Assembly: GCA_017569305.1 (NCBI GenBank) | Contig: CP069418.1 | Coordinates: 868,001 to 932,000, forward strand | Length of the DNA stretch: 64,000 bases | Source of the DNA: Clostridiales bacterium FE2011 | GTDB taxonomy: Bacteria > Bacillota > Clostridia > Christensenellales > Aristaeellaceae | Reading direction: 5' to 3' | Shown here: in pieces, positions 50,332 to 59,025 of the stretch | Numbering within the stretch: the first letter of the stretch is position 1 | Layout of the letters: each line of letters opens with the position of its first letter | Notes under the pieces: model-generated | Databases searched by the model: none | What the model was told of the DNA's origin: nothing | The model's input: only the letters and a program-made list of their open reading frames with translations | Translations under genes and position numbers: made by a program

Positions 50332-50360
50332 ATTGTAAGCATCCTGGAAAACAATGTCAA
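50332..50360 (-). promoter_or_regulatory. Promoter of the rbs-like operon
   Basis: Minus strand TTGACA (50355-50360), 17-base spacer, TACAAT (50332-50337). The remaining sequence from 50361 to 50640 shows no gene; a weak -10-like TAAGAT/TGATAAGAT lies near 50575-50585 for the plus-strand gene. Confidence 0.8.
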
Positions 50361-50649
50361 CGAAATCGCCCTCCTGACAGAAGGTATAAAAAACGTATAC
50401 CCTGTTCCCTGCTGAATCCGTCGGATCCCTTGATCGGATTGATCTTGACCGTCCTCACCTCCCGCCATTGGCACTGTTCGGGCACTCCGCAGTTGGATTA
50501 TCGTTCACAAAGAATACTGTATCCAATATTTCGGGGCTGTTTTTGTTTTCTTTTTCCTTGTGTTTTCAGCCGTTCGTGATAAGATTGTATCCTGAATACT
50601 GTTAAGTCTGAAGGATCAGGCTGGATTGAAAAAGGCTGAGGATAACACA

Positions 50650-51156
50650 ATGGCAGAGAAGGCATTGTATATACTCGCAGGGTATGATGACCGGACCGAA
50701 GAAATCCTGTCCGGCCTCCGGAACAAACTGTATGATCAGGGCTTTTCCGGCCTGCAGACCAAGGATATTCCTATGCATTTCACCATGGGTTCCTATGCGG
50801 TCGAACAGGAAGAGGAACTGAAAAACCGTCTGGGAAAAATTGCGGAAACGCACAGGACTTTCGATACAGCGTTTAATCACGTCGGACTCTTCCGTCTGCC
50901 GGAAAACGACGTCCTGTTTGTCGCCCCGGAAGTCAGCAGGGAGATGCTGGCCCTGAAGGATGAATTCAGCGATAACAGGGATCAGTTCAACTGGTCTCCC
51001 CATACCACCTTGCTGATCGATAAACCGGCTGTCATTCAGGAAGCAACCCAGTCTGTGCTGAAGGAATTCACATCCTTCAGCGGAAAGGTTGCAGTCCTGC
51101 ATTTATACGAATTCTGGCCAACGAGGCATATCCTTTCCGTACGGCTTGCAGACTGA
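50650..51156 (+). CDS. 2H phosphoesterase / 2'-5' RNA ligase-like protein
   Basis: 168 residues of the 2H superfamily. The two His-x-Thr/Ser motifs are HFTMG (about residues 42-46) and HTTLL (about 116-120), which together bind a phosphate in cyclic phosphodiesterases and 2'-5' RNA ligases. The real substrate is unknown; RNA ends, cyclic nucleotides or ADP-ribose derivatives are all possible. ATG at 50650 is preceded by GAGGAT. It is followed 26 bases later by the YbaK-like gene, likely on the same message. Confidence 0.8.
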   Translation: MAEKALYILAGYDDRTEEILSGLRNKLYDQGFSGLQTKDIPMHFTMGSYAVEQEEELKNRLGKIAETHRTFDTAFNHVGLFRLPENDVLFVAPEVSREMLALKDEFSDNRDQFNWSPHTTLLIDKPAVIQEATQSVLKEFTSFSGKVAVLHLYEFWPTRHILSVRLAD

Positions 51157-51182
51157 TACAAAATGAACGGGACTGATGGATC

Positions 51183-51653
51183 ATGGCATTTGAGAAAGCG
51201 AAAGCATACCTGGAAGGCTTCGGCCTGGGAGACAAAATCATTGTAACGGAGCACAGCAGCGCCACCGTCGCGGAAGCAGCGCAAGCCATCGGCTGCGAGG
51301 AAGCGATGATCGCGAAAACCCTTTCCTTCCTGCAGGAAGACCGGCCCGTGCTGATCCTGGCGGACGGCACCGCCCGCATTGATAACCGGAAGTATAAGGA
51401 TCGTTTCGGATGCAAGGCAAGAATGATCCCGGGCGATCAGGTGGAGGCCCTCGTCGGTCACGCAATCGGCGGAGTCTGCCCCTTTGGTGCCAATGAGGGC
51501 GTCAGCGTCTATCTGGATGAAAGCCTGCGTCGGCATGAAATAGTCTATCCTGCCGTGGGCAATGATCACAGCGGCATAAAGCTGACCATTCCGGAACTGG
51601 AAAAGTGCAGCGGCTTCCTGGAATGGGTGGATGTCTGCAAGCAGCCGGAATAG
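51183..51653 (+). CDS. YbaK/EbsC-family aminoacyl-tRNA deacylase-like protein
   Basis: 156-residue protein of the prolyl-tRNA-synthetase insertion-domain superfamily. It carries HSSATVAEAAQAIGCEEAMIAKTL (in parts: EAAQAIGCEEAMIAKTL), the conserved Lys, and GGVCPFGANEGVSVYLDESL, the region that contacts the misacylated tRNA 3' end in YbaK/ProX. Such proteins hydrolyse Cys-tRNA(Pro), Ala-tRNA(Pro) or similar mischarged species. Cytoplasmic. Followed by a bidirectional terminator. Family clear, exact tRNA unknown. Confidence 0.9.
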   Translation: MAFEKAKAYLEGFGLGDKIIVTEHSSATVAEAAQAIGCEEAMIAKTLSFLQEDRPVLILADGTARIDNRKYKDRFGCKARMIPGDQVEALVGHAIGGVCPFGANEGVSVYLDESLRRHEIVYPAVGNDHSGIKLTIPELEKCSGFLEWVDVCKQPE

Positions 51654-51674
51654 TAACAGAATATCAGGCACAGA

Positions 51675-51711
51675 AAAAGCGCCGGGAGCTCGCAAGCACC
51701 CTGGCGCTTTT
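51675..51711. terminator. Bidirectional terminator between YbaK-like and MerR genes
   Basis: AAAAGCGCC (51675-51683) pairs with GGCGCTTTT (51703-51711); T-runs at both ends. Confidence 0.85.
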
Positions 51712-51715
51712 CCGT

Positions 51716-52519
51716 TTATCCGATCGGCAGGCAAACCTCTGTCACATATTCTTCCGGGTTTTGCGTCTGGGCCGGGCTCACATGATAAATATTGAACATA
51801 GGGCCGTTCGCTTCATACCCGTTCTCATTGATCCAGGACGCAACCGTGGCCATTGCGTCTCCCATCTGTTCATAGCTTCCCTTGATGATACAGCTGGCCA
51901 CCTTGACTGCCGGAAGGGTTTTGAACTTTACGTGTTCCGTATCCTCATATTTCCCCTTCACGGTCATCCAGACCTTAATCTCCACATTTTCTTCCTTGTA
52001 TTCCTTATCCAGGAACTCAGCCGCTGCCAGGCAGGGGTCAGCGGGGACCAGCGGCGTTTTGCACTCCGCCATCATGCCCCAGAGCATGCCCTCGTCCTCA
52101 TAATGGGGAACCACCATCTGCACCGTGGCCGCGTATCTTTCCGGAATGGTTTTGATTGTAACGTCATATTTCATAGTCTGCTCCTTTCTCAGCCTTTTCC
52201 GGGCTGTTTCCAGAAGCATCAGTTTATACTCCGTCTCCTTTGAGAGTTCGGACAATTCCTTTTCCCTCGCAGCCAGGAACGCGTCCATTTTCTCCGGATC
52301 GTCGTGAACCTCCAGCATCCGGATAATATCTGCCAGTGCGAAACCCATGTCCTTCAGGGCATTGATCCTTCCGATGGTGAACAGCTGTTCCTCACGGTAA
52401 TACCGGTATCCGGTAAAGTGATCAATCTCGGCGGGCTTCAGCAGTCCGATATCGTCATAGTGGCGGAGCATTCTGATGCTTACTCTGGACAGTTTTGAAA
52501 AATCTCCGATTTTAAGCAT
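51716..52519 (-). CDS. MerR-family regulator with GyrI-like effector domain
   Basis: 267 residues: N-terminal winged helix (LKIGDFSKLSRVSIRMLRHYDDIGLLKP), coiled-coil dimer helix (about residues 75-115) and a C-terminal GyrI/BmrR-type ligand domain from about residue 117 (YDVTIKTIPERYAATVQMVV onward). Such regulators bind hydrophobic cations or peptides and twist a 19-bp-spaced promoter. GGAGGG is eight bases before the ATG. The gene's own promoter at 52561-52591 has that architecture with a perfect dyad, so it very likely autoregulates. No efflux pump gene is adjacent. Confidence 0.9.
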   Translation of the reverse strand: MLKIGDFSKLSRVSIRMLRHYDDIGLLKPAEIDHFTGYRYYREEQLFTIGRINALKDMGFALADIIRMLEVHDDPEKMDAFLAAREKELSELSKETEYKLMLLETARKRLRKEQTMKYDVTIKTIPERYAATVQMVVPHYEDEGMLWGMMAECKTPLVPADPCLAAAEFLDKEYKEENVEIKVWMTVKGKYEDTEHVKFKTLPAVKVASCIIKGSYEQMGDAMATVASWINENGYEANGPMFNIYHVSPAQTQNPEEYVTEVCLPIG

Positions 52520-52560
52520 TGGGTTTACCCTCCATGGATGGTATTTCTGAGCTCGCCACT

Positions 52561-52591
52561 ACTCTAATCTCTCACACAGTGTGAGAGTCAA
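52561..52591 (-). promoter_or_regulatory. MerR-type autoregulated promoter with perfect dyad
   Basis: Minus strand TTGACT (52586-52591), 19-base spacer, TAGAGT (52561-52566). CTCTCACAC-A-GTGTGAGAG (52569-52587) is a perfect 9-1-9 dyad filling the spacer. Its sequence differs from the 6098 and 11035 sites, so a different MerR protein serves those. Confidence 0.85.
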
Positions 52592-52618
52592 TAGCCCCGA
52601 AAAATTTTTTTTTGCAGT

Positions 52619-52641
52619 CTGAACAGTTCCCTCCTGTTCAG
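52619..52641. terminator. Hairpin between MerR promoter and DUF2142 gene
   Basis: CTGAACAG (52619-52626) pairs with CTGTTCAG (52634-52641). No T-run follows on the minus strand, so it may only protect the 3' end of the DUF2142 message. Confidence 0.45.
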
Positions 52642-52661
52642 ATTTCTGTTTATGATATCAA

Positions 52662-54866
52662 TCAGGTAAAACGGCTGATACAGGTTGTATAGATCACATT
52701 AAAAAGAATGATCAGGGAAACAAGGAAGGCGCTTCCGTTATAGAGCCGCTGCTTCCATTCCTTGTCAATCTTCAGGATCTGCGCAAGGTAACCCGATCCG
52801 GCAAACATCAGCACAGGGAATATAAAGGGCAGGAAATACCTGTGCTGAATACCATTGACAAAGTTCAGGCCGACATCTGTAAAGGTTATATACAAGCAGA
52901 AGGCTATGATGCAGGTGCTGATGAATAACAGGAATAACCCCAGGATACGGATATGGGGCTTTCTTTCCAGTGGACGGTCACATGGTTTCTTGTCGGTCAA
53001 GGCCAGGATGACCAGCAAGGCGCAAAGAATTGTCCACCCGGAACCCGTCCCCTCATAACCAAAGGTTGTCAGCATCCCTGCACTGTTGGCCGGGTTAAAA
53101 TACTCCTTCAGGGTGCTAAGCATAATCTGGAGGTAACGCAGCGGATTTGCCAGGATAAAACGGATCTGTTCCATAGGTTCTCCTGAGGAGCCGCCCCTCA
53201 TATCCGTTACAATATTGCCCTGAAGCATTGGCAGGATATAGGGTACCAGGCTGATCAGCAAAACAACGTCTGAAAGAAGAAGGTACCTTTTCCTTGAAAT
53301 GTATTGCCGGCGTTCCTCCACATCTTCCGCCCATTTGCCTTTAGGCATAATGGCTGTCAGCAATAAAACCGGAGCATAAAATGCTTTCGTCAGGAGGGCA
53401 ATGGTCATGCTTCCCAGGATAACAAAAGCCTTTCGGTAAGTCAGCTTCTTCTCAGGCTCCTGCCATTCAGCAAAGTAATAGCTTAAGCCCAGAGACACAA
53501 AGGATATAACACCGTGATCATAGGAAAAAACCGACGCCAGGAAGACGTTTGTAGGGATCAGCAGTACGCAGGCCAGGATCATTTTGCCGCTCTTGAGCCG
53601 GCGGACAGCAAAGAAACCACATATGGCAGCGGTCAGCAGATTAAACAGCTTGGCAAAATACATGGTCCAGGGCCATGAAAGATGCATCAAGCGGCCCAGA
53701 TACATACCGGCTGCGGGAAATATCTCATAGATACTGTTGAGCATCAATCCCTTATTCTCTGTCATCACAACGCCCAGATCATACTGCTGGTTCTGCAATT
53801 CCTGGGAGTATACCCGTTCGTCCCAGACAAAGGAATCATGATTACCCTCCATAAAGATAATCATCGCGTCCGGATTCGTGAGACGTTCTTCCCCCAAATA
53901 GGAATACAGATGAGTTTGTTCAAAATGATATTCCATGTCCCAGTTAACAGATAAATCATTGGGGAATAGGAACAGGATCATCCATCCGGAAAGCAGGCAG
54001 AACAGCACAAACAGCCGTTCAGGTTTTGCCGCAAGCGTTTTCGGAAAAGACAGGAGGGCGCCGGCAGCCAATCCCGCCAGGACGCAGAAAAGATGCTTTG
54101 GAATGTTAACCATTCCGAAAAACGCACCGGACACAAGCCACCTGATCAAAGCATAAGCTACAAAGCTTATCAGCAGGAACCTGCATATCCTGAGCAGGAT
54201 CTTCCAGCGTTCTTCCCTGAGAAAAGAAACAGCCTGCCGATAAGATGCCGCCAGACGGCTGCCGGCATGGAACCAGCATAACACTGACAGGATAAAAAAC
54301 AGTACCGGAATCAGAATGCTGATTCTCCACAGGCGCATTTGTTCCGGAACAGGAACCCTTTCTGTGACTTCCGCCTGGCATTTCACGGAGCGAATCGTCA
54401 TTTTGTTATCCAGTTCAATTTTCAGGGCAGCATAATCATCCTCAGGAATCGTACCGGTCCAGATCACGGATTCCGGAACAGCCTGTATTTCAGTCACGTC
54501 TGTTTCGGAAAACTTTTCACCGTCTTTGGACCAATATACACGAATAGGGAAAGCAGAACGGATATGCTTTTTAGACTCAACCTGTAAAAAAGAAAGATGC
54601 TTAGCCGGCTGGAAACGAATTGTGACAACAGTTCCTTCTCCGCCGGTTTTCAGGCTGTCCCCGTCCAGTGTGGCGTTAACCAGCTCTGCCTGGGAAAAAT
54701 CCAGGTATTCTGCTTCCTTAACCACCCTCGGCTCATTCTCATAGATCGGCGGCTGGGTTCGTATCTGAAGAAACTCCAGCAATACAGCCAGTAAAACACT
54801 GGCCAGCAGGAGTAATCCGATCCTGACAATATGCTTTTTGATCCAGTTGATACATCCTGATATCAT
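52662..54866 (-). CDS. DUF2142-type large membrane protein
   Basis: 734 residues. One N-terminal membrane segment (about 15-33) is followed by an extracytoplasmic beta-rich domain (about 35-175) and then roughly ten to twelve membrane segments to the C-terminus. The pattern around NVFLASVFSYDHGVISFVSLG and the HRYFLPFIFPVLMF region near the end is typical of DUF2142 proteins, thought to be GT-C-like membrane glycosyltransferases or export factors for surface polysaccharides; I cannot show activity. Codon use is somewhat richer in AT than in neighbouring genes. Start at 54866 has a weak GGGGAG site ten bases upstream. Confidence 0.8.
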   Translation of the reverse strand: MISGCINWIKKHIVRIGLLLLASVLLAVLLEFLQIRTQPPIYENEPRVVKEAEYLDFSQAELVNATLDGDSLKTGGEGTVVTIRFQPAKHLSFLQVESKKHIRSAFPIRVYWSKDGEKFSETDVTEIQAVPESVIWTGTIPEDDYAALKIELDNKMTIRSVKCQAEVTERVPVPEQMRLWRISILIPVLFFILSVLCWFHAGSRLAASYRQAVSFLREERWKILLRICRFLLISFVAYALIRWLVSGAFFGMVNIPKHLFCVLAGLAAGALLSFPKTLAAKPERLFVLFCLLSGWMILFLFPNDLSVNWDMEYHFEQTHLYSYLGEERLTNPDAMIIFMEGNHDSFVWDERVYSQELQNQQYDLGVVMTENKGLMLNSIYEIFPAAGMYLGRLMHLSWPWTMYFAKLFNLLTAAICGFFAVRRLKSGKMILACVLLIPTNVFLASVFSYDHGVISFVSLGLSYYFAEWQEPEKKLTYRKAFVILGSMTIALLTKAFYAPVLLLTAIMPKGKWAEDVEERRQYISRKRYLLLSDVVLLISLVPYILPMLQGNIVTDMRGGSSGEPMEQIRFILANPLRYLQIMLSTLKEYFNPANSAGMLTTFGYEGTGSGWTILCALLVILALTDKKPCDRPLERKPHIRILGLFLLFISTCIIAFCLYITFTDVGLNFVNGIQHRYFLPFIFPVLMFAGSGYLAQILKIDKEWKQRLYNGSAFLVSLIILFNVIYTTCISRFT

Positions 54867-54884
54867 TCCTGTGATCTCCCCTGT

Positions 54885-55616
54885 TTATTTTCGAATCCCC
54901 ATGACTTTCTGTATTGTCCGGTCATCTGTGGCCGGATAAAACTTCCGGATCTGCTCCATAATCTGCTTCCAGGATGCTTCCGGGGATTCATTGCAGTCAT
55001 TCACCGCGTCATAGCCCCATTTTGTTTCCGGAGTCATCAGTTCCGCCACATGCCATCCGTACGCTTCCCCGCGTTTGTTCCGTCTCTGCCGGAAGTCGCT
55101 CATGATCAGGAAGGTCTTCATCTGCAGTTCTGTCATGGCTCCCTCAAAGCCTTTTTCCAGCGCAGCCCGTCTTTTGATCTCGCAGGTCAGCAGTTCCAGC
55201 CCGACAGCGTTCTCATCCGGCTCCAGGATGTCCAGGATCCGCTTGCAGCGGCTGGTCATCTTGCCGTCTTCATACAAGCCCTCATAGTCGTACCCGTCCC
55301 GGCGGTAATTCGCGAAACGGGCGAACCACTCTTTGGAAACAAAGCCTGCTTTCCTGTCGAAAAACTTTCCGTAGGCTACAAAGGCATTGGGAGCCAGAAC
55401 CTGCCGCCAGGCCCAGGGATCCTTCGCGGGATCCCCTATCCACCAGTCTTCCGCCGGTGTATGTTCCTCCACGGAAAAACCGGGGATATCATTGGAGAAC
55501 AAAGGAAGAAAGCCGATTTTCAAAACCAGCTCCAGCAGGTCTTCCGGAGAACGCAGACAATCCTTGTCCGTGCGCCTGCAGCCTTTCATAATCCATTCAC
55601 CGGCAATGGTATCCAT
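54885..55616 (-). CDS. Conserved cytoplasmic protein (AlkZ-related annotation likely)
   Basis: 243 residues with no signal or membrane segment. The conserved run FLPLFSNDIPGFSVEE, then WWIGDPAKDPWAWRQ, YGKFFDRKAGFVSKEWF, NYRRDGYDYEGLYEDGK and FRQRRNKRGEAYGWHVAEL matches a family widespread in Clostridia, which I remember being labelled AlkZ-related; whether it acts on DNA is unknown. Start at 55616 with AAAGGAG six bases upstream; a longer frame from 55691 would overlap the helicase end. Lies 40 bases after the helicase and may share its message. Confidence 0.72.
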   Translation of the reverse strand: MDTIAGEWIMKGCRRTDKDCLRSPEDLLELVLKIGFLPLFSNDIPGFSVEEHTPAEDWWIGDPAKDPWAWRQVLAPNAFVAYGKFFDRKAGFVSKEWFARFANYRRDGYDYEGLYEDGKMTSRCKRILDILEPDENAVGLELLTCEIKRRAALEKGFEGAMTELQMKTFLIMSDFRQRRNKRGEAYGWHVAELMTPETKWGYDAVNDCNESPEASWKQIMEQIRKFYPATDDRTIQKVMGIRK

Positions 55617-55656
55617 GTTTTCTCCTTTGTCTTCTCCGTCAGTATTCAGTCCATTC

Positions 55657-58086
55657 TTACCACCGGCGTCCCCGCCCGTAGCAGCTGTCACAGATGCGAT
55701 ATGGCCAGTTCCACGGCAGATGCCGCTTGCAGGAAGGACAGGTCCGCTGCTGCAACTTCTGGGTGGACAGGATGTGTACGATTCCCTGGGAAATCAGGTC
55801 CTTGCGGCGCTGAATCTCCGACAGGAGATTATCCGGCTCCGGCAGGAACAGGCGGGTGTAGTTGTAGTACAGGTCGCAGCGGCGGTAATCCGCCTCCAGT
55901 CCGTCCAGCATCCGGATCGTGCAGCTTTCGGGTTCCACAATTTCCGGCATCTCCGGCATCACGTCAACATGTTCCCCGCGGCACTCCGCATGGTACATTG
56001 CCTTCCAGCGGAACAGCAGGTCCGGATCCTTTTCATCAAAGGGAATGCAGATGAACCTGTACAGCAGCCGCCGATCCGTCTTGGGCGTTTCCATCATCGC
56101 GGCCAGTTCCGCCATCCGGACCGTGGATGCCTTGGAGAAGCATCCCTTGTCCTGCATGCGGATCCACTGATCCAGGATACCGGTCAGCGGCAGAGGAATA
56201 CCCAGCAGGGATTCCGGGAAGCCGATTACGCCTTCCGTCAACGGCAGCAGCGGCCGGGCCATCGCCCGTGCCACTTCCTGGCGGAAGCCGAAGGCGTTCA
56301 CATAACCGATCTCATATTTCCCGTACCGGCCGGCGCGGCCGGCAATCTGTTTGATTTCCGAATCCGTCAGCAGCCGGGTAATATCGCCGTCATACTTTTC
56401 CGATTCCAGGAAAACCACCCGCTGAATCGGCAGGTTCATACCCATGGCAATGGCATCCGTGGATACCACAACCTCGGTATCGCCCCGGTGGAACCGGTCT
56501 GCCTGGTTGCGCCGCACGTCCGGCGGAAGGGCACCGTAAATCAGGGATACCTTGTATCCCCGCGTCTTCAGTTCCGCAGCCACCGCGTGTACCCGTGCCT
56601 TGGAGAAAACGATCAGTGCGTCTCCCGGCCGGACGGATGCAGGGAACTGGAAGCCTTCCTTTTCCACTTCCAGCGGAGTCATCCGCTCATGGCGGATGAT
56701 GGTCAGCTCATCCCCGCAGTCTTCGATAATCCGTGTCAGCAGTGCTTCCGCGTCCGGGGAAGCACAGGCATGAATTTCATCCGCGCACAGTCCCAGGATC
56801 GCCGCCGTCCAGGCGCCGCCACGGTCCCTGTCGGCAATCATCTGGCACTCATCGATCACCGCCACGTCATAATGTGTCTGGAGATCCGCCATTTCCACCG
56901 TGGAGGACTGCACCCGGCTGAAGGGTACCCGGATCTGTTCCTCGCCTGTCACCAGCGAGCAGGGTACGTCCGCCAGGTTCAGTGCCTCAAACTGTTCCGC
57001 GGCCAGCAGCCTCAGCGGACCGAGATAAAGGCTGCAGCTGGCCGCCTGCAGCCGCTGGATACCTTCATAGGTCTTTCCGGAATTGGTAGGCCCCAGGTGC
57101 AGAAAGAAGTGCCTGCGCATCTGCCGGGCCAGCGGATACAGATCCCGGTAGTGCTCGGGAATCGCGTCCAGCAGTGCCGCCCGGATCCGTTTCTCCCGTT
57201 CATAGACAGCGTCCGCTTTCTTCTGCAGGCGGATCAGCGCCGCATTCTTTTCCAGCAGCCGACGAAGACGGTCTTTGGTAAATTTCTTGTCCAGCGCGTT
57301 GATCAGCAGCCTCGCACCCCGGTCCGCTTCCCGCCGTACGGCTGATGCCACCGTTTCCCCGGAGGGCAGCCGGACGTTCCGGCAGGCATTCAGTTCCGGG
57401 AAGGCTTTTCCGGCTTCCGCCCGCAGGTATCCCGCAAGCGAGCCCGGCTGGAAAGCCCGGTCCACCGCCTTGGGGGTCAGGCCGCCTGGAAAATACTTAT
57501 CCATCACGCGGCGGACAACGGAACGCTCCTCATCGTCTTCCTTCAGCCGCGCACCGTGATCCCCGGTCCGCAGCCACAATACCACCCGGTTTTCCGCCCG
57601 GGTGGTCATCTGCCCCATGCCATCGTCAAACCAGCGCCGCAGATCTCCCTCCCGGATAATCCGCAGCGCCTCATATGCCTTTTCCAGTGATACCTTGCTC
57701 TTTTCAACTGTACGCAGGAATGCCAGATCTATTTTATGTCCGTCATGCAGTTCCGTGGCAATCAGCCCAGCCAGCCGCTCATATTCCGCCTGGTCACCGA
57801 CCAGCACAAGTTCTCCCCGGAGCAGGCCCTGCCAGATCCTGTCCCGTCGCTGGAGTTGTCTTAATGTATTCAGAAATGCTTCGCTTTGCAGATAAGCTTC
57901 CTTTTCTGCAGGTTTCATGCTTCGGGTAATGACCCGCACCTTATTCAACGCATGCTGATACAGATACCGCTCCCGTTCAGGGCGCAGCGCCTGCACATAC
58001 GCATTCAGCAGTTCGTAATTCATACTATCACAACGCATTTCAGATTGATCCTTGCGGATCGATTTGATCTGTTCCATGTTTATCAT
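55657..58086 (-). CDS. SUV3-like superfamily 2 RNA helicase with C-terminal zinc ribbon
   Basis: 809 residues. The helicase core begins around residue 325: motif I HLGPTNSGKTYEG, motif II VIDECQMIADRDRGGAW, and motif VI SEIKQIAGRAGRYG, all in the form known from mitochondrial SUV3 (GPTNSGKT, DEIQMI, QIAGRAGR). The roughly 320 N-terminal residues are helical, of unknown function. The C-terminal end has CPSCKRHLPWNWPYRICDSC, a four-cysteine zinc knuckle. SUV3 works with RNases in RNA turnover; a similar role here is inference. The start is uncertain: ATGs at 58086, 58077 and 58023 all lack a strong ribosome site. Confidence 0.88.
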   Translation of the reverse strand: MINMEQIKSIRKDQSEMRCDSMNYELLNAYVQALRPERERYLYQHALNKVRVITRSMKPAEKEAYLQSEAFLNTLRQLQRRDRIWQGLLRGELVLVGDQAEYERLAGLIATELHDGHKIDLAFLRTVEKSKVSLEKAYEALRIIREGDLRRWFDDGMGQMTTRAENRVVLWLRTGDHGARLKEDDEERSVVRRVMDKYFPGGLTPKAVDRAFQPGSLAGYLRAEAGKAFPELNACRNVRLPSGETVASAVRREADRGARLLINALDKKFTKDRLRRLLEKNAALIRLQKKADAVYEREKRIRAALLDAIPEHYRDLYPLARQMRRHFFLHLGPTNSGKTYEGIQRLQAASCSLYLGPLRLLAAEQFEALNLADVPCSLVTGEEQIRVPFSRVQSSTVEMADLQTHYDVAVIDECQMIADRDRGGAWTAAILGLCADEIHACASPDAEALLTRIIEDCGDELTIIRHERMTPLEVEKEGFQFPASVRPGDALIVFSKARVHAVAAELKTRGYKVSLIYGALPPDVRRNQADRFHRGDTEVVVSTDAIAMGMNLPIQRVVFLESEKYDGDITRLLTDSEIKQIAGRAGRYGKYEIGYVNAFGFRQEVARAMARPLLPLTEGVIGFPESLLGIPLPLTGILDQWIRMQDKGCFSKASTVRMAELAAMMETPKTDRRLLYRFICIPFDEKDPDLLFRWKAMYHAECRGEHVDVMPEMPEIVEPESCTIRMLDGLEADYRRCDLYYNYTRLFLPEPDNLLSEIQRRKDLISQGIVHILSTQKLQQRTCPSCKRHLPWNWPYRICDSCYGRGRRW

Positions 58087-58150
58087 AATCTATTTTGCTC
58101 ATAAAATCCACACCATACAAACATCATCATATCCCTGACGGATAATGAAC

Positions 58151-58187
58151 AAGCCCGTCCTTCCGCGGTCTGGTAAAGGACGGGCTT
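58151..58187. terminator. Terminator after the DUF6320 gene
   Basis: AAGCCCGTCC (58151-58160) pairs with GGACGGGCTT (58178-58187), with short T-containing tails on both sides. Confidence 0.75.
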
Positions 58188-58223
58188 TGTTTCTGTCTGT
58201 GTTTTTTTGTTGTCTGATGCGGA

Positions 58224-58916
58224 TCAGAAGAAGAAGGTCTTCCGCAGGTGCGCGTGCAGCGGCGGAATCAGGGTGGCGATGAACAGGAAAAGTCCCAGTG
58301 CTCCGAATCCGCATACGCAGTAGAGGGACCATACCCACATGGGAGTCTGGAAAGTGATGCTCTGGAAAAACTCAACCAGCATGAAGCTGCAGCCGATCAG
58401 TACCAGGTACAGGCCCAGCAGCCGCAGCCGCCCCTTCCGGATATACCGGAAAATCGTCACGCCCAGCAGCGTAAGGATACAGGCAATACCCGTCACCGGG
58501 AACGCGAAGGACAGGAACCAGTTCTCTCCGTTCTTCAGGCATACATACAGCAGGAAGCCTGCCAGGCAGACAAAGTCAATCGGCAGGAAAATCATCGGCC
58601 GAAACCGGGGAAACAGCAGCGGGAACAGCACCACAATCCAGGCCAGCGCCCCGCCCATGAGCACATAGCCGGACCAGGAGGCCTCCCCGGCCGTGTTCAG
58701 GCAGACAATCAGGCTGCTCAGGCCCGCGGCGATCATCACCGCCGTGAGCATCCAGACCAGCAGCCCCCTGCCGGTTTTTTCCTTCTCCGGCAGGCGGTCC
58801 GAATAGGATGACCGGTCCCCAGCCGCCGTCTCCTGCGCAATCATCACCGGCGTACGGCACAGCGGGCATTCCTTTACCCCGTCCTGCAGCTTCACCCCGC
58901 AATATACACAATACAT
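58224..58916 (-). CDS. Zinc-ribbon multi-pass membrane protein (DUF6320-like)
   Basis: 230 residues. The N-terminus YCVYCGVKLQDGVKECPLCRTP holds two CxxC pairs for a zinc ribbon, followed by a linker and about six membrane segments (from about residue 52 to the end). This matches DUF6320 proteins, which often sit beside condensation-type acyltransferases, as here. Function unknown. Start at 58916 with AAAGGATG nine bases upstream; the frame could extend to 58955, but without a better site. Probably co-transcribed with the acyltransferase upstream, unless the hairpin at 58990-59025 stops transcription. Confidence 0.8.
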   Translation of the reverse strand: MYCVYCGVKLQDGVKECPLCRTPVMIAQETAAGDRSSYSDRLPEKEKTGRGLLVWMLTAVMIAAGLSSLIVCLNTAGEASWSGYVLMGGALAWIVVLFPLLFPRFRPMIFLPIDFVCLAGFLLYVCLKNGENWFLSFAFPVTGIACILTLLGVTIFRYIRKGRLRLLGLYLVLIGCSFMLVEFFQSITFQTPMWVWSLYCVCGFGALGLFLFIATLIPPLHAHLRKTFFF

Positions 58917-58959
58917 ATCTTCACATCCTTTCCTGATCTTCAGATCAGGACACAAATAA

Positions 58960-58990
58960 TTGTTAATTGTTCATTGTTAATTGTTAATTG
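58960..58990. repeat. Heptad tandem repeat (TTGTTMA)4 next to an inverted gene-end copy
   Basis: TTGTTAA, TTGTTCA, TTGTTAA, TTGTTAA, TTG in a row. It joins directly, through TTGAT, the left arm of the inverted repeat at 58990-59025. A sister array is at 60392-60422. Confidence 0.9.
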
Positions 58991-59025
58991 ATCGAAAGCA
59001 ATTCATTTATGAATTGCTTTCAATC
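58990..59025. repeat. Inverted copy of the end of the acyltransferase gene
   Basis: GAAAGCAATTCAT (58994-59006) is the exact inverse complement of 59009-59021, which codes the last residues and part of the stop; with one mismatch the arms extend to GAT/ATC (58990-59006 and 59009-59025). Only two bases separate the arms, and the TAA stop lies at the tip. Confidence 0.9.

Noticed and set aside
55387..57345. Open plus-strand frame of 652 codons
   Set aside because: Antisense to the SUV3-like helicase and its neighbour; no recognisable protein.
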